This document shows positions 45,591 to 55,499 of a stretch of 64,000 bases of DNA, piece after piece (positions within the stretch are counted from its first letter, which is position 1; each line of letters begins with the position of its first letter). Source of the stretch: Podocnemis expansa (lineage: Eukaryota; Chordata; Testudines; Podocnemididae); assembly GCA_007922195.1 (NCBI GenBank), contig ML681963.1, positions 132,439,764 to 132,503,763 of the forward strand. The letters run 5' to 3'. The notes beneath the pieces were generated by a model. It saw only the letters and a list, made by a program, of their open reading frames with translations. It was not told where the DNA came from and ran no database searches. Both the position numbers and the translations under genes were made by a program.

Positions 45591-47289
45591 ATCTTAACCC
45601 TGTTTCTTTACTAGATTGCACATTTGATTAAGTACTTGTTACTTAAAATGATGAATCTCTACATATTGTGTTACCAGCTAGAATCTCAAGCCAACAGCTG
45701 CTACAGGGTCATTTCTTCTGTGAATTGAAGACAGATCAAATACTTGATGCAATGCATGCAAAATGTGTGGCAAATGAATGAAATGTGTATTTGGGTTATT
45801 CACAGCACAGTTTATGGAATCATATTTTCTAAATACAAAATCAGTGTATTCTGTATGAAACCATTCCAGCTCTCCACAGAGATCTGCTGTAGGATTTCTG
45901 CTGCCTGGCTTTCAGTTAAGGCCGTCACTTATTAAGCTACAGGAGTAATGGCTAGCCCATTTGTGGACCAGCTAGTGCAGTAGGATGTGATACACATTTT
46001 CCCAGTGGGTTTTATTACATGCATCAGTCAGCAGTAGAGTACTGATGTTAATATTCCTGGATTCTGGCTCTGGCTCTGAGTGAGGTTTTCAGAGATTATA
46101 AACTCACAAGATAACTAGTATTGTTGTAATCACTTTGACAGGCAGTGTGGTACAGTGGATAACATTGGGGCATATCACATTAAAGATGCAGATGCTCATA
46201 TAGCAGCAGCTGCTGCCATGTTCCAGGCTCTTTAGTTTAGTTTCCTCTGTAGAGGAGTTTACTGTGAAGATAAGAATCTAAAGAACTGTGGTTCCAGTTC
46301 TTTTGTACAGCAGTGAAGTGCGGCTACTGAAGAAAGCTGGAGACCAGTGGATGGACATTTTTAAATCTTTTTGTTTTTGTCAGCTCTACCAAATTAAATG
46401 CCAAGACAGGATCAGCACTGAAGATATTTGAAGGTAACCAACTAACTGCTTCTGTCCATGCTGATTCAGTTTTTGCTGCTTTCTGGATAGGAACATATTA
46501 TTGTGACAGAAGAGAAAAAATTTTTAAAGTTTGTTTCCCAGTTAGTGCTGCTATATGATTGGCAATCACATGGGTTTAAAAAACTTGAATGGCACAGTAA
46601 GATTTTCAGTGACAGACATTGACTGAACATCAGCCAGATCATCTTAAGGCCCGAACTAGAAATAGATCTGGTTGGTGTTCTATCAGCAGAGAGACTACTT
46701 CTCGATGGGATTTGCCTTGATGATGGTGTAAGACATTTGGATTTTGAGCTGCAGTGGCTTTCAATACATCCTTATTTTAAAAGTGAAGGAGGAGGATTGT
46801 TCAGTAGCTGTTTCTGAGTGCTGCATTAGTGGGGATTAATAGTCTTAGTCAATAAGAAGATAATAAATTTAATGTGAACATAAACAAGAGAAGAGATGAG
46901 CTTCTGTTGTATGTCAGCGAGTTCAGCTTGGCACTCCTCATTTTTGTTACGGCATATGTTATAAAATGCTTTGTAGACAAACATTATTGAGATTTAAATG
47001 ATATTTGAGCAATTGACACATGAAAACCAATAATGTCTTTTAGAGTGTGTTAAACTTGCAAAAGCACAGCATAAAGTCAGAAAATTCAATTTAAAAACCC
47101 TGCCAAATTGGATGATTTTTGTATTTGAATTATTTTCAATGTATCAATTCACTGTCATCAAACCACCATAAAATTCAAATAATATTCAAAATTGGTATTT
47201 TATGTCTTATTTTTTGCCATTTCCATGAGATTGTTATAAATGCATCACTCTGTTGAACTGAAAATTCTGACTCAACAGTATGAAGATGT
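45591..47289. other. Unassigned sequence
   Basis: This is mostly unassigned. At 46140-46175 GGCAGTGTGGTACAGTGGATAA resembles the tRNA-like head of a MIR-type SINE, but no body follows clearly. A possible 50-bp exon at 46384-46433 is discussed among the findings. Confidence 0.4.
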
Positions 47290-47581
47290 CACCTGTGCAT
47301 TGTAAGAATGCCCATGCTGGGTCAGGCCAATGATCCATAAAGTTTAGTATCATGTCTTCTGATGATGGCCTGTGCAAGGTGCTTCAGGGGGAATGAACAA
47401 ACAAGGTAATCATCAAGTGATTAATCCAGTTACCCATTCCCAGTTTAGAATAAACAGCAATCTCTTCCCATCCTGGCTAATAGCCATTGTTGGACTATCC
47501 TCTATGAACTTACGTAGTTCTTTTTTTAAAGCTTGGTACAGTCTTGGCTTCACAACATTCTCTGGGAGTGAGTTCCACAGG
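47290..47581 (-). mobile_element. CR1 LINE, 3' part of a copy split by DIRS D
   Basis: On the plus strand this is the antisense of a CR1 subfamily 3' region: AAGAATGCCCATGCTGGGTCAGG, GGGGGAATGAACAAACAAGG, CATCCTGGCTAATAGCCATTG, ending at GTGAGTTCCACAGGT. The element continues, after a 3.5-kb interruption, at 51064. It belongs to the same subfamily as the piece at 26336-26885. Confidence 0.8.
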
Positions 47582-48019
47582 TGGTTCTTCAAGTGATGTC
47601 CTCATAGGTGCTCCACTGTAAGTGGTGCAGCGCCTTTGCATCTGGAGTTGGAGATCTTAAATATCAGAGACCACCAAACTGCTCATGCATAACTCCTTAT
47701 GTTGCACAGCACATAGGAATATAAATAGCACTGTGTGGTCCAGCTGTCTTCAGTTCCTAGTCTGTTGCCTACACTCTGGGATTCTGAATTCCTTAGAAGA
47801 GCCATTTTTCCTTATCCAAGCAGAGAGTCCTACTGAAATTCTGCATAAATAGCTAACTTTCCATTTCTTTTTTTTCTCTTTTTCCTTAAAAAATTATTAA
47901 ATTCTTTTTTTAAAATTTATGTTCCAAAACTATCAGTGTAGTTTAGTTTTTTGTTTTCCTATTTTCTCCTCCTGCCTTCACAAGGGAAATATTTCCTCCA
48001 CTTTATGGCTGGTTCATCT

Positions 48020-48346
48020 TGCTTTAAGAGGAATAAAACAAAAAAGGAGCCTGGTGGCACTTTTAAAGACTAACAAATTTATTTATCATATGAGCTTTCA
48101 TGAAGGAAAATCCCACTTCGTCAGACACTTTGAAGATGGAGAACTTACAGAATGGGAGGAAAATACACTTCGCTGCATTCATTTTCTTCCCATTCTATAA
48201 GTTCCCCATCTTCAAAGCATCTGATGAAGTGGGAGTTTCTCACACAAAAGCTCATGTGATAAATAAATTTGTTAGTCTTTAGAAGTGCCACTAGACTTCT
48301 TTTTTTTTTTTCCTTACTAGACTAACACAGCAGCCCCTTTGGAAGT
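48020..48346. mobile_element. Fold-back Penelope-like tail in DIRS copy D
   Basis: The left arm has GAGCCTGGTGGCACTTTTAAAGAC, ACAAATTTATTTATCATATGAGC and the right arm has CATCTGATGAAGTGGGAG, AAAAGCTCATGTGATAAATAAATTTG, ending CAGCAGCCCCTTTGGAAGTT. The arms are inverted relative to each other with about 100 bp between them. The outer end CCCCTTTGGAA is the reverse of the AGTTCCAAAGGGG start seen at 44411 and 50857. Confidence 0.78.
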
Positions 48347-48369
48347 TGGCATCATTTAAGACAAAAGTC

Positions 48370-48905
48370 ACCTTTGTGTCCCTTTCTCCATAACTGGTGG
48401 CCATGTGTACTACATTCTTTATATGGCTGAGGAACATGTCCCTCAGAAGTGTTCCCACTGTGGAGACCTAAAACCTAGAGCAAGAAAAGATGGTCTTCAT
48501 ATTAAAACAACATTTCTATCTCGGCAGCATACCTCCCTGAACACCAACACATCACAGTGGGCGCATTAAGCAGATTCTTCTCATGAGAACATGAATGGAA
48601 ACTGGACTTCAGAATATTGAAACCCATATTCCAGCAATGGGCATTCTACTATAGGTCTTTTTGTCATGCAATGAAATGCCTTTGCCCCCTCTTTTGCTCT
48701 AGAGCAGGATTGAGGCAGGGATCAGTTGGGGGGAGCCTCCTTCATGATGTGGAGTTGAATGCTGTTCTGTGCTTTTCCCCATTTCCCCTCCTCTTCCAAG
48801 TCTTGTACAAAGCTCCAGAGTATCAATCCTACATCACACAAATGGAGCCAAACTGGCCTCAACAAGTATGGTACACCTACCTGCTCCAAATGTCACTTTG
48901 TTGAC
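48370..48905 (+). pseudogene. DIRS gag and pol scraps, copy D
   Basis: Positions 48420-48510 encode a gag zinc-knuckle (EEHVPQKCSHCGDLKPRARKD). Positions 48617-48900 encode a late pol block (IFQQW..., CPLFCSRAGL, LLFQVL, WPQQVWYTYLLQMS) of the kind found after RNase H in copies A-C. RT and most of RNase H are deleted between them. Stops are present. Confidence 0.65.
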
Positions 48906-48930
48906 CCATCAGCCTTCCACTAACATTCTG

Positions 48931-50054
48931 CCTTCTGACGCTCTTCTCCCCTCCTGCCATCTGATGTGATGTGCCACTGTGCCTCCCTGATTGCCCACTC
49001 CTGGACCTTGACTTACCCCATTTTGCTAGGTAGAGCCGTACTCCTGGGTCAGTCCACATCAGCCTCTTTTGTGTAATCAGTCCCAGGAAGTGGATGTATG
49101 TTCACTAGCCAGTCCAGGGACTATCCCACAGTAAGTACCTCCAGCCCCCAGATGGCACACCGGGTACTTCTGTCTTGCAGGAATCAGGACCTTTCTCAGA
49201 TCACTGCAGGTTCATGTACACCAGTCTGTCAGTTTAGCAAAGAAACTTATATGAAATGAGCTTTTGCTCTAAGTTAGGCCTCCACATGTCCCTCTCTCTC
49301 TAAAATCCACACGGCTTTAGATGAAATAAACCATTAATTTATTGATTAGAAAATGATTTTAAGTGAGTATATAGCAAATCAACACACTATCAATTAATCA
49401 GTCAGGAGTTACCAATAGCAATTGAAAATATAAGATACATTTTAACCTAATGTTTACTGAAGTAGTCCATTTCTTCATATCTAACTGCTGGTGGTTTTTC
49501 AGCTTTAGCCTGTCTGGCCATGTGAGTAGATTCAGTCCTTGCTTTACAGATGGAGATGCTTCAAGACGGAGTTTTCCTGGCAAAATGCTCTAACAGTTCG
49601 AAGTTTGACTATTTTCTCTTTTCAGACCCCCTTTTCTCCTTCTCTTTGTTGCCGGGTCATTTACTTTGTTCAGAGAGGGTGGGTGATCTCCCCCTCTCCA
49701 GCCAAGCCACTGCAGATATTTAGCTAGTCCACTGTCTTTCATATTTTTTCTGGATGTGTGTTTGCAGCCTTGACTGAGAGACAGTTTTGATTGTCTGCCC
49801 TCACTCCCACCCCAAGCTATGTGAAAACCATGAGGACATATTTCACATCTGTACACATGCGCAATGCTGCAGGAAGCACGTTACTATAACAATAATACAG
49901 AGCATGTTATGAGGATTAAAAAAAAAGACCTTGTGTGGCATGGTTGGCATTAAACCATACAATTACATTACAAAAATGAGTAGGAAAGTTACACAGGTCA
50001 TAGCTGAGAGGTGTGGTAGAGGTTGAGGAGGGGAGCTGCATTCCGTGACACATC
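48931..50054 (-). mobile_element. Solo LTR, minus strand, same family as 28017-29052
   Basis: The reverse complement of 48960-49140 parallels the end of the 28-kb LTR in order: GGAC..TGTCCCT-like, CACTTCCTGGGACTGATT versus CTGCTTGGAACTGATT, GATGTGGACT versus GTGTGGACTT, GCAAAATGGGG in both, and AGGAGTGGG in both. The region 49335-49375 parallels the poly(A)-signal region (TTTATTGAT). No retroviral coding sequence is attached. The exact ends are uncertain, and a near-identical 27-bp flank (48906-48932 and 50050-50076) complicates the target-site call. Confidence 0.65.
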
Positions 50055-50249
50055 ACCATTCCACTAACACTCTACCTGAAGGCATGGCTCCTTCTTAGTT
50101 CAAAAGTCTGGAAGTAGACTGCTCTGATCAAGATAAAACAATCTTACTAAATAGTAAGCATGATGCCATCAGATGCATGTACACTCACAAATGGAATAAA
50201 TGTTGGGTGAACCCCAAAACATATAAACAGCCTATGTCCCATTACCATT

Positions 50250-50855
50250 CATTCTGGGCCATCTTCTCCAAGTCAAACAGAATGGACTACCTAGTAATAG
50301 CTCAGTTAGGGTGCATTTGGCCACCATTATGACCTTTTACTTTCCCCTTGTCAAATATTTCATGAAGGGCATTCAAAATCTGCCCACATATACAAGCCCC
50401 CACCGCTTCCTGGCACCCAAATCAAGTCATATGATCATTGAGTTCTTTTGAGCCCATGGTTAGATATTTGCCATTATACCCACCCATGAAAACTACCTTC
50501 TTTCTTGCCATCACCTTGGCCTGGTGTGTAGCAGAAGTCTCAGCCCTCATCACTGATTGATCACATATACCAGGGTCTCAAACACGTGGTCCGTGGGCCG
50601 CATGCAGCCCCTAACGTTATTTCCTGCGGCCCACAATGACACTGTTGTTACCAATATTTGCAACATTGTTGTATGAAAAGGTTTCAGTGGTGCAGCTCTC
50701 AGGCTAACATACTAGTCCTCATGCAGGTCTCTAGTAGTCCTCATGTGGCCCTCGTGGTGATTTGAGTTTGAGACCCCTGACATATACTATGCTTCGTAAA
50801 GACAAAGTCACACGCCATCCACATCCCAAGTTTTTCCCTGAAATCATAAGCTGAA
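50250..50855 (+). pseudogene. DIRS tyrosine recombinase relic, copy D
   Basis: Blocks YLVIAQLGCIWPPL, FEPMVRYLPLYPPMKTTFFLAIT and a TLAWCVAEVSALIT version of the AITSARRVSEL block are followed, after the hAT insertion, by YTMLRKDKVTRHPHPKFFPEI. This is the N-terminal and middle part of the recombinase. The catalytic HxxR end is absent. Confidence 0.65.
50571..50779. mobile_element. Non-autonomous hAT element (CAGGGGTCTCAAA family), copy 3
   Basis: The ends are CAGGGTCTCAAA (one G short) and TTTGAGACCCCTG. An exact 8-bp duplication ACATATAC lies at 50563-50570 and 50780-50787. It matches copies at 3104 and 9605. Confidence 0.92.
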
Positions 50856-50856
50856 A

Positions 50857-51063
50857 AGTTCCAAAGGGGTAGCATGTTAGTCTAGTTCAGCAAAACAAAC
50901 AAGGAGTCCTGTGGCAGTTTTAAAGACTGACAAATTTATTTATTGCATGAGCTTTTATGGGAGAAAATCTACTTCATCAGATGGTTGAAGCCCACAAAAG
51001 CTTGTGCGATAAATAAATTTGTCAGCCTTTAAAAGTGCCACAGGACTCTTTGTTTGTTTTGTA
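50857..51063. mobile_element. Fold-back Penelope-like tail
   Basis: The left arm starts AGTTCCAAAGGGGTAGC, GTTAGTCTAGTTCAGC, GGAGTCCTGTGGCAG. The right arm, from about 50990, is CCCACAAAAGCTTGTGCGATAAATAAATTTGTCAG, GTGCCACAGGACTC. The arms form a near-complete palindrome. It lies exactly between the truncated end of DIRS copy D and the resumed CR1. Confidence 0.8.
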
Positions 51064-51440
51064 CAAGTTAAGAAATACCTCCTTTGGTTCATTTTAAATC
51101 TATTGCCTATTAATTTAATTTGGTGACCCCTAGTTCTTGTGTTATGAGAAACAGTAAAATAATCATTTTGTTTTCTTTTTATGTACCTTTTTCCAATTGT
51201 ATTATATTTTTTTTTGAGATGGGGTGACTAGATATGCATACAATATTCAAGATGTGGGCATGCCATAGATTTATAAAGAGGCAATGTGATATTTTCTGTC
51301 TTATTATCTATCCCTTTCCTAATGATTCTCAACAGTCTGCTAGTTTTTTTTGACTGCCGCTGCACATTGAGTAGCTGTTTTCAGAACTATTTGCAATGAC
51401 TGTGAAATCTCCAAGATCCATAATATAATTGTGAGAATAC
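51064..51440 (-). mobile_element. CR1 LINE, 5'-ward part of the copy split by DIRS D
   Basis: Plus-strand text AAGAAATACCTCC, GGTGACCCCTAGTTCTTGTG, TTTTTTTTGAGATGGGGTGAC, CAATATTCAAGATGTGGGC and CTGCCGCTGCACATTGAGTAG is the antisense of the CR1 region that adjoins GAGTTCCACAGGT in intact copies. It therefore continues 47290-47581. Confidence 0.8.
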
Positions 51441-51758
51441 AAGAAAAAAAATTTCAAGCATGACTATATGGCAAAGTACAGATATTTAATCAAGCTCAAC
51501 AGAGGTCCTTCAGAAATTGGTAAGGCAAATGAATTCAATAGTAAGAAATATAAATTATTGTAGATAAAATATGAAATGGAAATTAGAAGGAGTGAGAGGT
51601 CGGATTTGAGGAGCAAAAATCAAAAGTCAAAATAACCTGAGTAGTTTTGTAGGATATAAAAATCAGGGATCCTGGACTATCAGAGCAAAAATGATAAGAA
51701 AAATACAGAGAACCTAAATGTCAGTCTTCGTTACAGAGCATGTTTGGGGAGAAACTAA

Positions 51759-52034
51759 GGATATGTCTTCAGTGATGGCGGCAAAATCACTGCTGTCAGC
51801 CTGACATTCCGGGCGCAATTAGCAGCGAGTTGCTGTGCTCCTGGAAGTCAGCGCCAGAAGTCCTATCCTGTAACAGATGTAGGGGAAAGCCAACTGCAAG
51901 CCATTTGCAGTCGGCTTCTGTGAGTGTGTCCAGGCAGCTTAGGAAGTCGCCGGCAGTTATGCAAGGAATTTTATGTGCCTTGCATAAATGTCGGTCAACC
52001 ACTGCTGAAAAGCCGCTCAAGTGTAGATTAGGGC
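51759..52034. mobile_element. TIR element with GGATATGTCT ends
   Basis: The left end GGATATGTCTTCAGTG and right end AAGTGTAGATTAGGGC are imperfect inverted repeats related to the ends of 23526-23935. The interior is GC-rich and different. No clear target duplication was seen. Confidence 0.55.
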
Positions 52035-52209
52035 TTGCTCTTAGTTCGTTCTTTTCTGGTATAAAAATAAGGCACTGTTGGAGACTGAAGTGTGGAAAGA
52101 TGAGGTACATGAAAAAATGAAACATTTAATTGAGTGACAAATGTTCAGTTTGGTTACATTCAGCCAAGAATTCTGAAGGAATTTAGTATTTAAAGTCCTG
52201 AATTGATAG

Positions 52210-52550
52210 CGGTGGGTTACTTACCAGTACCCATCCTTCTTCGAGATGGGCTGTTCAGATTCAGTCAGAAATAGGTGTATCTGTGCTGGAGCGCCAGATT
52301 GGTCGGAACTTTTTGCCCTAGTCTGTCAGAAGAGGGCAGGCGGTTACCACTCCCCACATCACCCCATGGCTATATATGTGGCCGCCGTCCGACCCCTCCC
52401 CAGTTCCTAAGAGTTGCCAACTCCAAAAGCGGGGACAGGGGGGAGGGCTCTGAATGAATCTGAGCAGCACATCTCGAAGAAGGATGGTTACTTGTAAGTA
52501 ACCAACCATTCTTCTTCAAGTGCTGCTTGGGTACATTCAGAAATAGGTGA
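52210..52550 (-). repeat. Terminal repeat plus internal complementary motif, copy E
   Basis: The outer stretch ACTTACCAGTACCCATCCTTCTTCGAGATG (52213-52242) reappears inverted at about 52468-52500. Two direct copies of a CTTCTTC...CAGAAATAGGTG motif flank it (about 52229-52276 and 52510-52550). The layout fits DIRS ends, where split and inverted repeats direct circle formation. Confidence 0.65.
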
Positions 52551-52559
52551 CTGCTAGCC

Positions 52560-55330
52560 ATGCTGATGGATAGCAGGTGGAGTTGGCTTTTCTGCCTTCA
52601 GCATGGCATAACTCCAACATGGGTATTTTTCCAACGAGCAGGGTCCTGGAGGGGTCTAGGAGATTGACCCAAGGACCGTCGCCCCGGCAAGGGTAAGCAG
52701 GGAGTGCAGGACTTAAGCCAGTGGAGAAAGTAGGCCCAATTTGTCCGAGCATCTATTGTGGTACTTAAGCAGGAGGGCCTGAAGTCACTTTATGCATAAA
52801 TGAGATATGAATGCATTGTGGTTAAAGTTGAGGAATGTGACTCTAACCGCTCTGCCTAAAGGCATATTAGCAGAGGTGGGATAAAATCAAAAGATTAGAA
52901 TTCTGGCAGTAACGTATGTTAGCGTACCTCCTATAAGGGAATTCAAGAGGCAGTAGGGTTGTCGGGCTGGCATTGGTGGATACCGACAGTGCGATAACCG
53001 GTGGAGGGAAGGTAGACCGTGTTTCTCTCGGTCCGGCAGTATGGGACACTTCCGTGCCATAAGGCTGATAGTTACGAAAATCTGGGGCGTTTGGCTCCCG
53101 TAGAAGAAGTGTGCTACCAGCAGGTAAGGTAGGGACTAGGAGGGCTACTTTGTCCTAAGTTGAGGGAGGAAGGACGAACAGCCATAGGTGGCAGCCAATG
53201 ACCTCGGAGAGCATACTACAAATGAAGCATTGGGTCGCCATGGAGAAGGGCAGGTGTCTGGCCACTGGATGGCCCCATCAGGACAGGCCAGGAGAAGAAC
53301 TTCCCGTGAGCCTGATGAGTATATCCCAGGCCTCTGAGAGCCTATTGATGGCACTGTGGGGCTCCCTGTTGAATAGGACCTCATGTATCAATAATGTTAT
53401 GTCAACAGAGGAAGTAGTATTATCGGCATTTCCCTTGTCTTTTCCTTTTTTTTTGGCTGACAATCGGCCGATGGAGTAGAGGTGGCAGGAAGCTGATTGT
53501 GATAAGCGACGCCCAGGGGAGGGCACATAAGTATGGTAGTCCCAAGTCTTGAGTCCTGTGGCCTACAGGACTAGGCTCACATTGGCCTACGTGACTTCGT
53601 AACGCCAGGAAGAGTCCATCTGCTGTGGACCCCATTTTAAGCTCGATGACACATAGAGGTGTGTGTTAGGATTGGGGCACCCGAAGGAAGGGCCCCTAGG
53701 GGCAACTGGGACGTACAGGGGGCAAGGAACAGCATCTACCGAGGGAGCAGAGGAGGTTCGCCACCCCGAAGGTGCACATCCTGCAGCCTCCTTTAAGACA
53801 CTTCCGGTTATCTGAAGCACCTTCTATGAACGTGCTATTGCTATTAGAACTTATCCTGAGAGTGGGTTCCATCAGGGATGTCTAGCTGCTGAATTCCCAG
53901 TCGATGGTTGGGATGTTGGCTGGTGTAATAAGAGGTCTGTCAATGAGAAAGACCCTGAGTGGTTGATTAGGCCTGAGCATAATGCCCAATTGTGACTGCG
54001 GTGGCTAGAAAACCCTCAGAGTGTGATGAGGAGAGGGAGTCACACCTGCGTGATATCCGAGCGGGGTTGTCCCGGAACTAGAAAGGGGTGGCCCTGGCGT
54101 TATGACCATCCTAGGGAGGAAGCTACAAAGGGGGCCCTGCTGGGTAGACTCTGGAAGGAGGTTGATGACTGAGGTCAGACTCATACCCTGCCTGACTCAG
54201 GGTAGCCAGCCCAGGTCTTGAACCCCTTACTCTGAGGGTAAAGACCTCTTGGCTACTCAGTGGACTGTGCCAGTAGCATTGACTGTGAGTTTGATGGGAA
54301 AAGGCAGAGGAACAAGTGTCTTCACCTCTAGGCGAGTGGTAAAGAGGTGGAAGAAAACGTTGGTATTATTATGTCATCTCCACTGAAGGCCATGGCCCGA
54401 CAGAGGTGACACCCATCCACTTCATCAAAGGGAAGGAGATACCCAGCTTTGTGCAGGGAAGGTAGGCAGAAGATGGGCCTGGGGTCTAATTGGTGAGACT
54501 CCTCGCCAAGTTGTTTGCCAGGCTGTGAATCAGCTGCTAGTAGTGAGTGGTAGGGTGTTACCTCCGGTATGGAGACCGCGAGCGAGTTATCAAGGGCCTG
54601 GATCGTTGGCCAGGCTCTGGCCTGTGAGTCCAGTACTTGACAGGCGGGAGCAATATGCCTGGTCTATGGGGTCAAAAGTGGTGTGGTATCCTGGGTTAGA
54701 GGCATATACCTTAAGGCGTTGGTCAGGGCGGCATATGAAAGAGAAGGAAAGGCTTCTTCTGCCCTCAGTTTTCAGGGCGGGGAGTTGGAGGCCCTCTATG
54801 AGACGGAAACAAGCAACAACAAGGGCTCTTCAACCGTCTGATTGCAGAGTAGGACAGGGGGCCTTCTCCATGGGGAAGCCTGCAGAAGTGACGCTCCCTG
54901 GTGAGGGGATGGGGGCAGTAAGCAGAAAGGCCCGTCTGGTTTGGAATGGGGATCAATGGGGTTAGCACGCTCTGATGATTGGAGTGTGTTTCATGAACTT
55001 TTGAGTGTCCCAAAGGGTGAGGAGGTGCCACCCAAGGGGGGCGTTATGTGGGGGGTGTGATAACGCCTTAGGACTAAAAACCATTCTCTAAAGGATGATT
55101 AGAGGGTCGAGCCCCTTCGGGAGCACATAGGGTTAGCAGTGGGAGTATGGGCAGGGGTGGAACCTTCATCCTACTTGGAGGAGGAGGAGGAGAGGCTACA
55201 TAATCTCTGAGTCATCTGCCCATACTTAAAGAGGGAGTTCTCCTCACAGGTTGCACCCTTTGGGGCTTGTAAAGCAGGAGACTGCTAATTGGCTAGCTAT
55301 TTGGTGGCAGGGAAATCAGACAGCCACCCT
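52560..55330. other. Interior of copy E without recognised coding
   Basis: This stretch sits where DIRS elements carry RT, RNase H and recombinase, but no YLDD-type, WYIN-type or HSTR-type block is seen on either strand. Short open frames, including 54525-54965 on the plus strand and 54765-55031 on the minus strand, show no family I know. It may be filler, captured host DNA, or coding sequence decayed beyond recognition. Confidence 0.5.
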
Positions 55331-55499
55331 TCATTCAGGCCTCAATTTCTTGACACTGAACTCCATGGCAAGGTTTGGGTGGTTGACAGCGAAGCTGTGA
55401 TTATCATCAAAGCTGCTGAATAACTGAATGGAATCTCTCCCCGGAATTGAACAGGGAGGGATCTTGCTGGGATGGTCCCCTAGGTGAGTTTCAAACTGA

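Larger units (their letters stand above)
47582..50856 (+). mobile_element. DIRS retrotransposon copy D, deleted and heavily interrupted
   Basis: The left terminal repeat starts GGTTCTTCAAGTGATGTCC and GGTGCTCCACTG at 47582-47620, as in copies B and C. A gag knuckle scrap lies at 48370-48560, the post-RNase H block at about 48620-48905, and recombinase blocks at 50250-50570 and 50780-50855. Interruptions are a fold-back PLE tail (48020-48346), an antisense LTR (about 48931-50054) and a hAT element (50571-50779). No right terminal repeat is visible, because another PLE tail replaces it. It interrupted a CR1 copy. Confidence 0.72.

Noticed and set aside
54525..54965. 146-codon plus-strand frame as cargo of DIRS copy E
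   Set aside because: Composition is Arg/Trp/Gly-rich as expected from GC-rich non-coding DNA, and no domain is visible. It is kept only as part of the unexplained interior.
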